From assembly GCF_033110965.1 (NCBI RefSeq), contig NZ_CP137003.1, positions 3,224,001 through 3,288,000 on the forward strand: a stretch of 64,000 nucleotides of DNA, written 5' to 3'. Below, in pieces: positions 38,057-46,954 of the stretch; the stretch's first letter is position 1, and every line of letters begins with the position of its first letter. This DNA comes from Raineyella sp. LH-20 (lineage in GTDB: Bacteria > Actinomycetota > Actinomycetes > Propionibacteriales > Propionibacteriaceae). The translations under genes were made by a program, and so were the position numbers. Below the pieces are notes generated by a model. The model saw only the letters and a list, made by a program, of their open reading frames with translations. It made no database searches and was not told the DNA's origin.

Positions 38057-39613
38057 GTGGCGTTCCGCAAGCGCAGGCACAATCCAGGCAGGTGGCCGGT
38101 CGAGGCCGAGGAAGTCGATGTCGCACTCATCGGCGGTGGCGTGCTGAGCGCGACCTTCGGACTGATGCTGCACATGCTCCAGCCGGACTGGACCATCATG
38201 GGCTTCGAGCGTCTGCCGAAGGTCGCCAAGGAGTCCTCCAATCCGTGGAACAATGCGGGCACCGGACACTCCGGGCTGTGTGAGCTGAACTACACCAAGG
38301 AAATGCCCGACGGCTCGATGGACAGCTCCAAGCCCATCGACATCAACGAGCAGTTCCAGGTGAGCCGGCAGCTGTGGGCGCACTTTGTGGAGAAGGGCGT
38401 CCTCGGTCACCCGGAGACCTTCATCAACGCCTGCGCGCACATGTCCCTGGTGCACGGCGAGGAGGACATCGACTTCCTCCGTCGACGCTGGGAGGGCCTG
38501 AAGGAGAATCCGCTGTTCTCGGAGATGGAGTTCTCCGACGACCAGGAAAAGATCAAGGAGTGGGCGCCGCTGCTGATCCAGGGGCGTGACCCCCACGAGC
38601 GGGTCGCGGTCACGTACGATCCGACCGGCACCGATGTGAACTTCGGGTCCATCACCCGACAGATCTTCAACTACCTCGAGTACCACGGCGTGTTCGTGGA
38701 GACCTCGAAGGAGATCACCGACCTCAAGCAGAACTCCGACGGTTCGTGGACGCTGCGGGTGGCCGACCACCGCCGCCGCGACGAGGGCCGCGGGGCGGAC
38801 AAGTTCGTCCGCGCCAAGTTCGTCTTCAACGGCGCCGGCGGCTGGGCGCTGAAGATGATGCAGAAGGCCGGGGTGCCCGAGGTCGACGGCTACGCACTGT
38901 TCCCGGTCTCCGGTGCGTTCCTGTCGACCACCGATCCGCAGATCGTCGCCACCCACACGGTGAAGGTCTACGGCAAGGCGAAGGTCGGCGCGCCGCCGAT
39001 GTCCAACCCGCACATGGACGCCCGGATCATCAACACCAACCGGTCGGTCCTCTTCGGGCCGTACGCCGGGGTGGATCCGCGGTTCCTGAAGTTCGGGTCC
39101 TGGCTCGACATGCCGAAGATGATCCGCACCGGCAACATCATGGCCGTGCTCAACGTGGCCAAGGACAACGTGGCGCTGATCCGCCTGCTGTTCAGCATGA
39201 TTTTCATGACCCCGGGTCAGAAGCTGCGCGAGCTGCGCGAGTTCTCGCCGAGCGCCGACATGACCGACTGGCGGATGATCAAGGCCGGTCAGCGCGCCCA
39301 GATCATCAAGACCAACTCCGACGGCCGCGGTGGCAAGCTGGAGTTCGGCACCGAGGTGATCGCCAACGAGGACGGCACCCTGGCCACCGTGCTGGGTGCC
39401 TCCCCGGGCGCGTCGACCGCCGTGCCGATCATGCTCGAGCTGCTGGAGCGCTGCTTCCCCGAGAAGATCGCGGAGTGGACGCCGAAGATCAAGGAAGTCA
39501 TCCCGACCTACGGCAAGCGGCTCTCCGACGATCCGCAGCTGGCGTACGAGACGATGAAGCACACCGCTGACGTGCTGCACATCACCGGCCCGTCCGCGCC
39601 CGCCGCGAAGTGA
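38057..39613 (+). CDS. mqo: malate:quinone oxidoreductase
   Basis: Membrane-associated FAD enzyme oxidising malate to oxaloacetate with electron transfer to quinone; 518 residues. FAD-binding VDVALIGGGVLSATFG near residues 20-35, followed by NPWNNAGTGHSGLCELNYT, a hallmark of MQO. The C-terminal ASPGASTAV...LLERCFP belongs to the same family. GTG 38057 has GAGGAGC 6 nt upstream. With sdhCAB at 50920 it gives two quinone-linked TCA-cycle steps in this window. Confidence 0.96.
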   Translation: MAFRKRRHNPGRWPVEAEEVDVALIGGGVLSATFGLMLHMLQPDWTIMGFERLPKVAKESSNPWNNAGTGHSGLCELNYTKEMPDGSMDSSKPIDINEQFQVSRQLWAHFVEKGVLGHPETFINACAHMSLVHGEEDIDFLRRRWEGLKENPLFSEMEFSDDQEKIKEWAPLLIQGRDPHERVAVTYDPTGTDVNFGSITRQIFNYLEYHGVFVETSKEITDLKQNSDGSWTLRVADHRRRDEGRGADKFVRAKFVFNGAGGWALKMMQKAGVPEVDGYALFPVSGAFLSTTDPQIVATHTVKVYGKAKVGAPPMSNPHMDARIINTNRSVLFGPYAGVDPRFLKFGSWLDMPKMIRTGNIMAVLNVAKDNVALIRLLFSMIFMTPGQKLRELREFSPSADMTDWRMIKAGQRAQIIKTNSDGRGGKLEFGTEVIANEDGTLATVLGASPGASTAVPIMLELLERCFPEKIAEWTPKIKEVIPTYGKRLSDDPQLAYETMKHTADVLHITGPSAPAAK

Positions 39614-39640
39614 CGGCCGCACACCGACAGCACTGAGCAT

Positions 39641-39677
39641 CCAGAGGGCGCCTCCCGTGACGGGAGGCGCCCTCTGG
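39641..39677. terminator. bidirectional terminator after mqo
   Basis: 17-bp perfect arms (39641-39657 and 39661-39677) with loop TGA; no U-tract. Confidence 0.8.
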
Positions 39678-39751
39678 TCATCCTCCGAGGACGGTCACCA
39701 CCGCGGACGGACGCTCCACCGCGGACAGTGGCGCCGGCGGCCGGCGACGGG

Positions 39752-39970
39752 TCAGTCGTCAGCCGGTCCCGCCTCGGTCCAGCCGGGGATCTCCTGCACG
39801 CGGGGTGGGTACAAGATGGATCGCGCCACGTTGTGGAAGCCGTACTCGTCAAGCAGCGTGGCCGCCTGCTTGTCCGTCAGGTCGTACGCATGGGCCAGCA
39901 TGCGGACATGTTCGGTGTAGAAGGCGTGCAACTTGTCGACGCCCTTCACGAACTCGGTCTCGTTCGACAT
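39752..39970 (-). CDS. small protein of unknown function
   Basis: 72 residues, soluble, mixed helical: MSNETEFVKGVDKLHAFYTE, LTDKQAATLLDEYGF, ending GWTEAGPADD. No family recognised. ATG is preceded by GAGGACCGAGG. Convergent with mqo; first of three unknown minus-strand genes, but 257 nt separate it from the next. Confidence 0.6.
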   Translation of the reverse strand: MSNETEFVKGVDKLHAFYTEHVRMLAHAYDLTDKQAATLLDEYGFHNVARSILYPPRVQEIPGWTEAGPADD

Positions 39971-40181
39971 CCTCGGTCCTCTTCCTGGTCACTGTGGCGG
40001 ACGTCATCGCACGTCCCGGGGCAATGGTGCCATCCCACCGGTCGAACGGAGCCGATCCGCCCGCCGGGCCGGCTCCCGCCGGCTCCGCACCTCGATCGGG
40101 ATGCCGTCGACGGCCATCGTCCGGGCGACGCCCGATGCCTCGTGCCCTCCGTCGTGGGGCTCTCGGCCCTTCGGGCAATTC

Positions 40182-40217
40182 CCCCTCCGGACAGGCAATT
40201 GCCTCTCCTCCGGACAC
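40182..40217. repeat. short palindrome flanked by direct repeats
   Basis: The palindrome aggcaattgcct (40193-40204) lies between two copies of ctccggaca (40185-40193, 40208-40216), just downstream of the gene ending at 40228. Possibly a transcription end or RNA structure. Confidence 0.5.
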
Positions 40218-40227
40218 TTGCCGGGTG

Positions 40228-40719
40228 TCAATCGGGCTGGTCGAAGCCGATCACCCGGACCCCGGCAGATCCCGACGCCCACTGCAGCACCACCCGCACG
40301 CCCCGGGGGTCAGACTCGTACGATCCGACGACCACGTGTCCGGCGGTGACGGCACGGGTGAGAGCGACGGTGGTGGCGAGACCGTCCGCGAGAGGCTCCG
40401 AGGTCAGCGGGGCGATCACCAGCACGGTCGAGTCGGCGAAGACCATCCGCCCGACGGAGGACCTGGCAGCCGGTTGCATCGCGCGCAGCGGCACCGCACG
40501 GGCGGACAGCTGCTCGACCATGGCGAGCAACCGGCGGGCGGAGGCCATCTCGTCGGTCTCGGCGTCGACCCGGGCGAACATCTCGTCGAGCTCGCGCTCC
40601 TCGGTAGGGTCCAGACGATCCCGACCGCGGCGAGAGAGGGGTGGGGAGGCGATCACCACGAGCCCGATCACCACCGCCACCCCGATCAGCCAGGGCCACC
40701 AGCTCGCCATGGCCGGCAT
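40228..40719 (-). CDS. membrane-anchored protein of unknown function
   Basis: 163 residues. One N-terminal membrane segment (about 7-25), then a charged linker with DPTEERELDEMFARVDAETDE and a small soluble domain (VLVIAPLTSEPLADGLATTV, GHVVVGSYESDPRGVRVVLQ). No family recognised. It starts 2 nt after the stop of the 86-residue gene, so the two form an operon. Confidence 0.65.
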   Translation of the reverse strand: MPAMASWWPWLIGVAVVIGLVVIASPPLSRRGRDRLDPTEERELDEMFARVDAETDEMASARRLLAMVEQLSARAVPLRAMQPAARSSVGRMVFADSTVLVIAPLTSEPLADGLATTVALTRAVTAGHVVVGSYESDPRGVRVVLQWASGSAGVRVIGFDQPD

Positions 40720-40720
40720 C

Positions 40721-40981
40721 TCAGTCCTGGACCATGGTCGTCAGCAACCGCCGGGACACCTGGCTGAACGGGGCGGCCTCGCCCTCGTCGTCGATGAGCC
40801 GCAGCAGGACCCGCAGCCGCTTGCGGACCTCCGGGCGGCTGGCATGATCAGTGAGATGGGCGACCATCCGTTCGTCGGTGTCGAGCATTGCCGCGGCCTG
40901 GCACAGGTCACGGAAACTCCAGGTCAGGGGATCGGTCGACAACAATCGGTCTCCGGGATGCAGCCATCGGACGTCGCCCAT
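40721..40981 (-). CDS. small soluble protein of unknown function
   Basis: 86 residues: MGDVRWLHPGDRLLSTDPLT, an acidic-basic helix EVRKRLRVLLRLIDDEGE and the end SRRLLTTMVQD. No family recognised. The ATG is 6 nt after TACTCT, so it is probably the leaderless first gene of the pair with 40228-40719. Confidence 0.65.
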   Translation of the reverse strand: MGDVRWLHPGDRLLSTDPLTWSFRDLCQAAAMLDTDERMVAHLTDHASRPEVRKRLRVLLRLIDDEGEAAPFSQVSRRLLTTMVQD

Positions 40982-40987
40982 GCCTGC

Positions 40988-40993
40988 AGAGTA
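40988..40993 (-). promoter_or_regulatory. leaderless -10 box of the 40721-40981 gene
   Basis: TACTCT on the minus strand, 6 nt before ATG 40981. Confidence 0.5.
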
Positions 40994-41195
40994 CCGCCCG
41001 GTGTCCGGGCCACCCGCGCCATGGCTGACCGCCCGACGCGACGCCGAGCGTTCACGCCGAATTCAGGCGATCCCGGTGGCGGCAGCGACCGGCGCGGCGG
41101 TGGGATCAGGAGGTCGGTCCGCGGCCACGACGGCAGTGCCGCAGGCCCCGTACCGGCGACAGCAGGCTCCCGCTCGTCCCACGAAAGGTCCCTCC

Positions 41196-42227
41196 ATGCG
41201 CGTACGCCGCCTCGGCATCGCCCTCAGTGCCGCCGCCCTTCTCGCCGCCTCTCCCCAGGCCTTCGCCGCTCCTGCCACGAATCCTGGCCAGCATCGCGGG
41301 CAGGGGCAGGACTACACCATGGCCGTGATCGGCGACGTGCCGTACGGCCAGGCCCAGATCGCCGCCTTCCCGTCCTGGATCGACCAGATCAACGCCGATC
41401 CCGACGTCCGATTCGTCACCCACGTGGGCGACATCAAGGACGGGTCCAGCCGGTGCGACACCTCGTACTTCGAGCAGATCAAGGCCGACTTCGACCGTTT
41501 CCAGGATCCGCTGGTCTACGTGACCGGTGACAACGAATGGACCGACTGTCACCGTCAGAACAACGGTGGCTACGACCCGCTGGAGCGTCTCGCCACGATC
41601 CGCTCGATCTTCTTCTCCGACCCGGGCCGCACCAACGGCCGCGCGGTGCCGATCGATTCGCAGCGCGCTGCCGGCTTCCCCGAGAACGTGAACTACGAGC
41701 GTGCCGGCCTCGACGTGGCTGCGGTGAACATCATCGGCAGCAACAACGCCACCCTGCCGTGGTCCGGGATCGGCCAGACGACGCCGAACCAGGCACAGCT
41801 CGCCGAGGAGCAGGCCCGCACCGCGAACGCCCTCGCGGTCATCGACACGGCCTTCGCCGACGCCGAGAAGAACCACCACCACGCCGTTGCGGTGATGCTC
41901 CAGGCCGACATGTTCGACCCCACCTACACGCCCACCTGGAAGGACATCTCGGCCTTCCAGCCGCTGGTGCAGCACCTGGTCGACCGTTCCGCCGCGTTCG
42001 AGGGTGAGGTCTACCTCTTCAACGGTGACTCCCACGTCTTCAACTCCGACAAGCCCCTGGCTGCGGGGTCGCGGTGGCTGTCGACGTACGGAGTCACCGG
42101 CACCGCGGACAACCTGACCCGAGTGACCGTGGACGGCTCCACCAACAACAAGGACTGGCTCAAGGTGACCGTGCACCCGTCGGCCGACCACGACGTCCTC
42201 ACCTGGGAGCGCATCGCCTACAGGTGA
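41196..42227 (+). CDS. secreted metallophosphoesterase
   Basis: 343 residues with a Sec signal peptide (RVRRLGIALSAAALLAAS, cleavage probably after AFA at about residue 25). The calcineurin-like core has MAVIGDVPYG (GDxxY), VTHVGDIKDG (GD), YVTGDNEW (GDNE) and FNGDSHVFN (GDSH), giving the two-metal site. The substrate is unknown; such exoproteins often release phosphate from organic compounds. GAAAGG 7 nt before ATG 41196. The frame opens at 40851 but without coding features. Confidence 0.85.
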   Translation: MRVRRLGIALSAAALLAASPQAFAAPATNPGQHRGQGQDYTMAVIGDVPYGQAQIAAFPSWIDQINADPDVRFVTHVGDIKDGSSRCDTSYFEQIKADFDRFQDPLVYVTGDNEWTDCHRQNNGGYDPLERLATIRSIFFSDPGRTNGRAVPIDSQRAAGFPENVNYERAGLDVAAVNIIGSNNATLPWSGIGQTTPNQAQLAEEQARTANALAVIDTAFADAEKNHHHAVAVMLQADMFDPTYTPTWKDISAFQPLVQHLVDRSAAFEGEVYLFNGDSHVFNSDKPLAAGSRWLSTYGVTGTADNLTRVTVDGSTNNKDWLKVTVHPSADHDVLTWERIAYR

Positions 42228-42238
42228 TCGCGCACCAC

Positions 42239-42269
42239 CGGCCCCGTGCAGCAGCGCTGCGCGGGGCCG
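42239..42269. terminator. terminator hairpin between convergent genes
   Basis: Outer arms 42239-42246 and 42262-42269 (CGGCCCCG/CGGGGCCG) with an inner GCAGC/GCTGC stem (48-52, 56-60 of the 42200 block). No U-tract. Confidence 0.7.
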
Positions 42270-42295
42270 ATGTCGTTCCGCGGTGTCTCGACCTT

Positions 42296-42323
42296 TCGAT
42301 CAGCCGATTTCTCGATCAGCCGA
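42296..42323. repeat. two 12-bp copies, 16-bp period, at the metB stop codon
   Basis: tcgatcagccga occurs at 42296-42307 and 42312-42323. The second contains the TGA of metB (42316-42318); the first repeats it 16 bp further downstream. Confidence 0.75.
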
Positions 42324-43464
42324 GGGCGCGTTCCAGGTCGGCGATCAGGTCGTCGACGTCCTCGATGCCCACCGACAACCGCAGCAGGTCGTCCGGGACC
42401 GCGGAGGCGGTGCCCTCCACCGAGGCATGGGTCATCGCCGCCGGGTGCTCCACCAGGGACTCCACACCGCCCAACGACTCGGCGAGCAGGAACACCGAGG
42501 TCGCGGAGGCCACCCGGATCGACTCCTCACGGCCCCCGGCGACGGTGAAGGACACCATCCCGCCGAAGTCACGCATCTGCTGGGCAGCGACGGCGTGGCC
42601 GGGGTGCGACTCGAGGCCCGGGTAGTGCACCCGCGACACCCGCGGATGCCCGTCGAGGAACGCGGCGACCGCCCGAGCATTGGCGCAATGCCGATCCATC
42701 CGGACCGCAAGGGTCTTCATGCCCCGCATCAGCAGCCAGGCGTCGAACGGCGAGGACACGTAGCCGGCGGCGTTCTGGTGGAACGCCAGTTGCTCGGCGA
42801 GTTCCCCGTCATCGACGACGATCGCGCCGCCGACCAGGTCGGAGTGACCGCCAAGGTACTTGGTGGTCGAGTGCACCACGATGTCCGCCCCGAGCGTCAG
42901 CGGGTTCTGCAGGTAGGGGGAGGCGAAGGTGTTGTCGACGCACACCCGCGCGTCGTACGCGTGGGCCAGTGCGCTCACCGCGGCGATGTCGCAGACGTGC
43001 AGCAGCGGGTTGGACGGCGTCTCGACCCAGACCAGCTGACCGCCGGGGGCCGGCCGACGGAGCGCCTCGTCGAGCACACCCGGCTCGCACGGGTCGGCGA
43101 TGACCGTCTCGATCCCCCAGGAGTCGAGCACCCGGGTGAGCAGGCGGGTGGTGCCGCCGTACGCGTCCCGGCCGAGGATGACCCGGCCGGTCGGGCGCAG
43201 CGCCGTACGCAGAACGAGGTCGATCGCCGACATGCCCGACCCGGTGATGTAGCCGTACGTCCCCTGCTCCAGCGCCGCGAGCTGGGTGGCGGCAGCGGTG
43301 CGGGTGGGGTTGCCGGCGCGGGAGTACTCGTACTCGCCACGCATTCGCCCCACACCGTCCTGGACGAACGTCGACGTGAGGTAGAGCGGCGGCACGACGG
43401 CGCCGGTGACCGGATCGGGGGTCTGGCCGGCGCGGATGGCCCGAGTACTGAAGCCGTTTTCCAT
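42316..43464 (-). CDS. metB: cystathionine gamma-synthase-like PLP enzyme
   Basis: Trans-sulfuration enzyme of the Cys/Met metabolism family, 382 residues from ATG 43464. Motifs: STRAIRAGQTPDPVTGAVVP at the N-terminus, the PLP-phosphate loop GSGMSAID, VETPSNPLL, the cofactor Asp in VCVDNTFASPYLQNP, and the PLP lysine in HSTTKYLGGHSDLVGG (Lys202). It could also be a gamma-lyase (the two are not separable here). The ATG lies 6 nt after TACCGT, so translation is probably leaderless. Its terminal sequence is repeated after the stop. Confidence 0.9.
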   Translation of the reverse strand: MENGFSTRAIRAGQTPDPVTGAVVPPLYLTSTFVQDGVGRMRGEYEYSRAGNPTRTAAATQLAALEQGTYGYITGSGMSAIDLVLRTALRPTGRVILGRDAYGGTTRLLTRVLDSWGIETVIADPCEPGVLDEALRRPAPGGQLVWVETPSNPLLHVCDIAAVSALAHAYDARVCVDNTFASPYLQNPLTLGADIVVHSTTKYLGGHSDLVGGAIVVDDGELAEQLAFHQNAAGYVSSPFDAWLLMRGMKTLAVRMDRHCANARAVAAFLDGHPRVSRVHYPGLESHPGHAVAAQQMRDFGGMVSFTVAGGREESIRVASATSVFLLAESLGGVESLVEHPAAMTHASVEGTASAVPDDLLRLSVGIEDVDDLIADLERALG

Positions 43465-43470
43465 GCCGCA

Positions 43471-43476
43471 ACGGTA
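43471..43476 (-). promoter_or_regulatory. leaderless -10 box of metB
   Basis: TACCGT on the minus strand, 6 nt before ATG 43464. Confidence 0.5.
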
Positions 43477-43534
43477 CCCAACCCGGCGAGGCGGACCGCA
43501 GGCGTGGACGCCGACCCGGCTCCCACCAGGGCAG

Positions 43535-43563
43535 TTGGAAAGGAGGGGCCGGCTGACTACTCT
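43535..43563 (+). promoter_or_regulatory. promoter of the small GNAT gene
   Basis: -35 TTGGAA (43535-43540), 17-bp spacer, -10 TACTCT (43558-43563); leader of about 65 nt. Confidence 0.55.
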
Positions 43564-43636
43564 TCCAGTGGAACGCTGCCGCCAGCGCCGACTCGCATAC
43601 GTTTCCATCCCTTTCGAGCGACGGAGCAGTGAATAT

Positions 43637-43909
43637 ATGTCAACATTCCTTCACCAGGTCGAGGACAACCGGTTCGAGGCACAGATCGACGGCCAGGTCG
43701 TCGGGACACTCGCCTACAGCCTGTCCGGCAACAAGATGGTCATCGAACACACCGAGACCATCCGGGATCTCAGGGGCCAGGGCATCGCCCACCAGCTCAC
43801 CCGCTTCGCTTTCGACAACGCCCGCATCCGCGGCATGGTCGTGGACCCCAAGTGTCCCCTGGCCAAGCACTTCGTGGACCTGCACCCGGAGTACACCGAC
43901 GTCCTCTGA
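43637..43909 (+). CDS. small GNAT-fold acetyltransferase (PF14542 type)
   Basis: 90 residues, the shortened YjdJ-like GNAT. RFEAQIDGQVVGTLAYSL is followed by the acetyl-CoA-binding loop LRGQGIAHQLTRFAFDNA and DPKCPLAKHFVDLHPEYTDV. Substrate unknown. GGAG lies about 10 nt before ATG 43637; the upstream open frame to 43406 overlaps metB. Confidence 0.85.
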   Translation: MSTFLHQVEDNRFEAQIDGQVVGTLAYSLSGNKMVIEHTETIRDLRGQGIAHQLTRFAFDNARIRGMVVDPKCPLAKHFVDLHPEYTDVL

Positions 43910-43980
43910 CGTCCTGACCTCCCCTTCCGACCGGCGGCCCCCACCACGGGCTGGCCTTCCGAAAGCCGATTCGTCCCCTG

Positions 43981-44012
43981 CAGTGCCCCGTCGCCTCCGC
44001 GGCGGGGCACTG
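43981..44012. terminator. bidirectional terminator
   Basis: 10-bp arms CAGTGCCCCG/CGGGGCACTG (43981-43990, 44003-44012) with a 12-nt loop between the GNAT and dprA ends; no U-tract. Confidence 0.75.
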
Positions 44013-44027
44013 TTGGCGACCGAGGCC

Positions 44028-45191
44028 TCAGCGTTGGTCCAGGTGCCGGCGGGTCAGCTGCCACAGCCCCGCCTCCCGTTCCCGGACCAGACCTTTCGCC
44101 GCCAGTTCCTCGAGCTCGACCAGGCAACGCGGCACCGGCAGCGCCGCCCGGATCGAGAGTTCGTCCAGCCCCAGCGTCCCTCGCCCGGGCATCGCCTCGA
44201 GCACGAGGAGCTCGGTCTCTCCCAGCCGGTCCACTGTCGTCGCCGGCTCTTCGTGGCCGATCAGGGTGTCCTGGCCGACCGGAGAGAGCAACGCCAGAAT
44301 GTCCTCAGTGCTGGAGACGAGCTCCGCCTCGTGATCACGGATCAGTCGGTTCGGGGTGGTGGACAGCCCGGACGTCACCGAACCGGGGACCGCCATCACC
44401 GGCCGACCACAAGCGGCCGCCCAGGTCACCGTGTTGCGGGCGCCGGAGCGATAGGCCGCCTCCACGATGATCGTCGCCCGCGACAACGCAGCGATCAGTC
44501 GGTTGCGCGTCAGGAAGCGCAGCCGGGTCGGGTGCTCCCCCGGTGGTAGCTCCGACACTAGCACCCCCCGCGCCGCGATCGCCTCGTAGAGGTTGGCGTG
44601 GGCGCTCGGATAGATCTGGTCGACGCCGCACGCCAGGACCGCCGCGGTCACCGCGTCCCCGCCGATCTCCCCCACCGCGAGCGCACCGCGGTGGGCTGCC
44701 GCGTCGATGCCGTACGCCGCCCCGGAGATGATCGGGATCTGCTCCCGCACCAGGTTGTGCGCAAGGTCCAGCGCCACATGCTCGCCGTAGCTCGTCGAGG
44801 CACGGGACCCGACCATCGCCACCGAGGCCCGGGCCACGTCGCTCAGCATTGCCGCCCCCCGCACCCACAGCCCGACCGGGACGCCCATCCGCTCCTGGAC
44901 CGGCTCGCAGCAGGCCAGCGCATCCAACTGCTCGGGCCACTCCGGATCGCCCGGGATCACGAACCGTGCCCCTGACCTCTCGGTCAGCCGGATCGCCGCC
45001 TCCGGATCGAACACTGCGGCCCGCTGCCGCCACCTGCTGTCGGATCCGGGCGATCTCAGCGCTGACCACGCCGCCTCCACCCCGAGCGTCGCCACCGCGC
45101 GCCACATCCGAGGGTCGCCCGGCTCCACGACATGGGCCAGCGAGAATCGCGCCACCCGCTCGGTGGTCCAGTCTGCTGTCCGTGCACTCAT
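44028..45191 (-). CDS. dprA: DNA-processing protein DprA
   Basis: Binds incoming single-stranded DNA and loads RecA during transformation. 387 residues. Rossmann-like DNA-binding fold: VAMVGSRASTSYGEHVALDL, IISGAAYGIDAAAHRGAL, VLACGVDQIYPSAHANLYEAI and LPPGEHPTRLRFLTRNRLIAAL. A C-terminal winged-helix-like part occupies about 305-387. Start ATG overlaps comM by 4 nt. The comM-dprA pair suggests capacity for DNA uptake or a recombination role; no comEA/comEC lies here. Confidence 0.95.
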   Translation of the reverse strand: MSARTADWTTERVARFSLAHVVEPGDPRMWRAVATLGVEAAWSALRSPGSDSRWRQRAAVFDPEAAIRLTERSGARFVIPGDPEWPEQLDALACCEPVQERMGVPVGLWVRGAAMLSDVARASVAMVGSRASTSYGEHVALDLAHNLVREQIPIISGAAYGIDAAAHRGALAVGEIGGDAVTAAVLACGVDQIYPSAHANLYEAIAARGVLVSELPPGEHPTRLRFLTRNRLIAALSRATIIVEAAYRSGARNTVTWAAACGRPVMAVPGSVTSGLSTTPNRLIRDHEAELVSSTEDILALLSPVGQDTLIGHEEPATTVDRLGETELLVLEAMPGRGTLGLDELSIRAALPVPRCLVELEELAAKGLVREREAGLWQLTRRHLDQR

Positions 45192-46954
45192 GACAGGCTC
45201 CCCGGAAGCTGGTCGGTCTCGCCGCGACGCAGCGCCAGGGCCATCCGGAGGTCCGTCTCATCGGGGACGTCGTGTCCGGCCAGGTCGGCCAACGTCCACG
45301 CGATCCGCAGCGTCCGCTCGACCCCTCGATTACTCAGCTCTCCCCGCAGGATCGCGTCGTCGAGTCTCTCCGTGGCTCGGGGCAACGGCAGGTGGTTGCG
45401 GAGGTACGCTCCCGCGACTGCACCATTGGTGGTCCACCCGGTGCCGGCCAGTCGCCGGCGCTGACGCTCCCTGGCCTCCGCGACCCGGGCTGCGATCGCG
45501 GCTGATGATTCGGGCGCCGGCAGCTTGGATCCCAGGCCGAGATAGGCCGAGGGCGGTGGGGACATCATCACGGTGATGTCGACCCGATCGCGCAACGGTC
45601 CCGAGATCCGGCCTCGATAGCGTCGGATGGCGGTGGGCGAGCAATCACACTGCCGACCCGACACCCCGGCGTTCCCGCACGGGCAAGGGTTCAGCGCCAT
45701 CACCAGCTGGAAACGGGCCGGGTAGCGCGCCTCACCGTGGGACCGAGACAGTGACACCTCCCCCGCCTCCAACGGCGTCCGCAGCGCATCCAGCACGACC
45801 GGCGCAAACTCGGCCGCCTCGTCGAGGAAGAGGATCCCCGCGTGTGCCCGCGACACGGCGCCCGGGCGGGCGATCTTGGAGCCCCCGCCCACCATCGCAG
45901 CCACCGAACAGGCATGGTGGGGAGCGGCGAACGGCGGCCGCCGCTCCAGCCCGGCGACCGCCTCGCCGATCAGCGAGGAGACCGCCGCGACCTCCAGTGC
46001 CTCGGCCACCGACAGCGGAGGCAGGATCCCCGGAAGCCGCGACGCGATCAGCGTCTTGCCCACCCCCGGAGGACCACTCAGTAACAGGTGGTGGCGGCCG
46101 GCCGCAGCGACCTCCGCCGCCCAGCGCGCCTGGCCCTGCCCGACGACGTCGGCGAAGTCCGGAGGTTCCTCGTCGGACGGCGGCTTCCCCTCCGGTCCGG
46201 CGCCGTCGAGGGACGCCTCCGCCCCGCCAGCCGCGGCAATCTTCTCGACCGCCACGAGGGCGCGGTCGGTCCGCCGGCCCGCCCTGGTGTCACCGCACAG
46301 GAACGCCACCAGCTCCCGCAGGCTCGCGACGGTATGCACCTCGATGCCCTCGACCAACGCCGCCTCCGGCCCCTGCCCGGCCGGCACCACCACACACCGG
46401 TGTCCCAGGGCGTACGCCGCCACCACCGCGGGCAGCACACCACGGACCCGCCGGACCCGGCCGTCCAGCCCCAGCTCCCCCAGCAGGACGATCCGGGCCA
46501 GCGGCTCGCCCGGCACCACACCGGCCGCCGCCAGGATGGCCGCGACGATGGCGAGATCGTGATGAGAACCCGCCTTGGGGAGACTGGCGGGGGTCAGGTT
46601 GATCGTCAACGAGGTCAGCGGCCAGACCAGACCGGTCGCGGCCACCGCGGCCCGGCAGCGATCCCTCGCCTCGTAGACCGCCGCGTCGGGCAGCCCGACC
46701 AGGGTCGTTCGGGGCAGGCCGGACGCGATCATCGCCTCGACCTCGATCTCCTGCCCGTCCATCCCGAACAGGGCGATCGAGCGGGCGGTGGCGGTACGCG
46801 GCTGCGACGGCGCCCGTCCGGGCGGCAACCCGACGTCCGCCCGCACCGTTTCGCTGACCGCAGGAGGAGCAGGCGGTGCAGTCGGGACAGGCAGCACCGT
46901 CGGGGCAGACCGTGCAGGCAGCGCCGATACCGTCGCACCGCGGCGCCCCGTCAC
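45188..46954 (-). CDS. comM: YifB/ComM family Mg-chelatase-like AAA+ ATPase
   Basis: 588 residues. Branch-migration helicase of transformation/recombination. N-terminal domain begins after a Pro/Ala-rich tail (1-58) at ARSIALFGMDGQEIEVEAMI; DVVGQGQARWAAEVAAAG, Walker A SGPPGVGKTLIASRLPG, Walker B ILFLDEAAEF and the C-terminal SNRGVERTLRIAWTLADL follow. CPCGN...CDC is the conserved Cys motif. It starts with ATGA overlap to yraN and ends with ATGA overlap to dprA, so the three form one operon. Confidence 0.95.
   Translation of the reverse strand: MTGRRGATVSALPARSAPTVLPVPTAPPAPPAVSETVRADVGLPPGRAPSQPRTATARSIALFGMDGQEIEVEAMIASGLPRTTLVGLPDAAVYEARDRCRAAVAATGLVWPLTSLTINLTPASLPKAGSHHDLAIVAAILAAAGVVPGEPLARIVLLGELGLDGRVRRVRGVLPAVVAAYALGHRCVVVPAGQGPEAALVEGIEVHTVASLRELVAFLCGDTRAGRRTDRALVAVEKIAAAGGAEASLDGAGPEGKPPSDEEPPDFADVVGQGQARWAAEVAAAGRHHLLLSGPPGVGKTLIASRLPGILPPLSVAEALEVAAVSSLIGEAVAGLERRPPFAAPHHACSVAAMVGGGSKIARPGAVSRAHAGILFLDEAAEFAPVVLDALRTPLEAGEVSLSRSHGEARYPARFQLVMALNPCPCGNAGVSGRQCDCSPTAIRRYRGRISGPLRDRVDITVMMSPPPSAYLGLGSKLPAPESSAAIAARVAEARERQRRRLAGTGWTTNGAVAGAYLRNHLPLPRATERLDDAILRGELSNRGVERTLRIAWTLADLAGHDVPDETDLRMALALRRGETDQLPGSLS

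Noticed and set aside
37311-38126. N-terminally extended metallopeptidase reading through the minisatellite
   Set aside because: Upstream part is repeat-encoded or overlaps the mqo leader; ATG 37664 has a good ribosome binding site and gives the family length.
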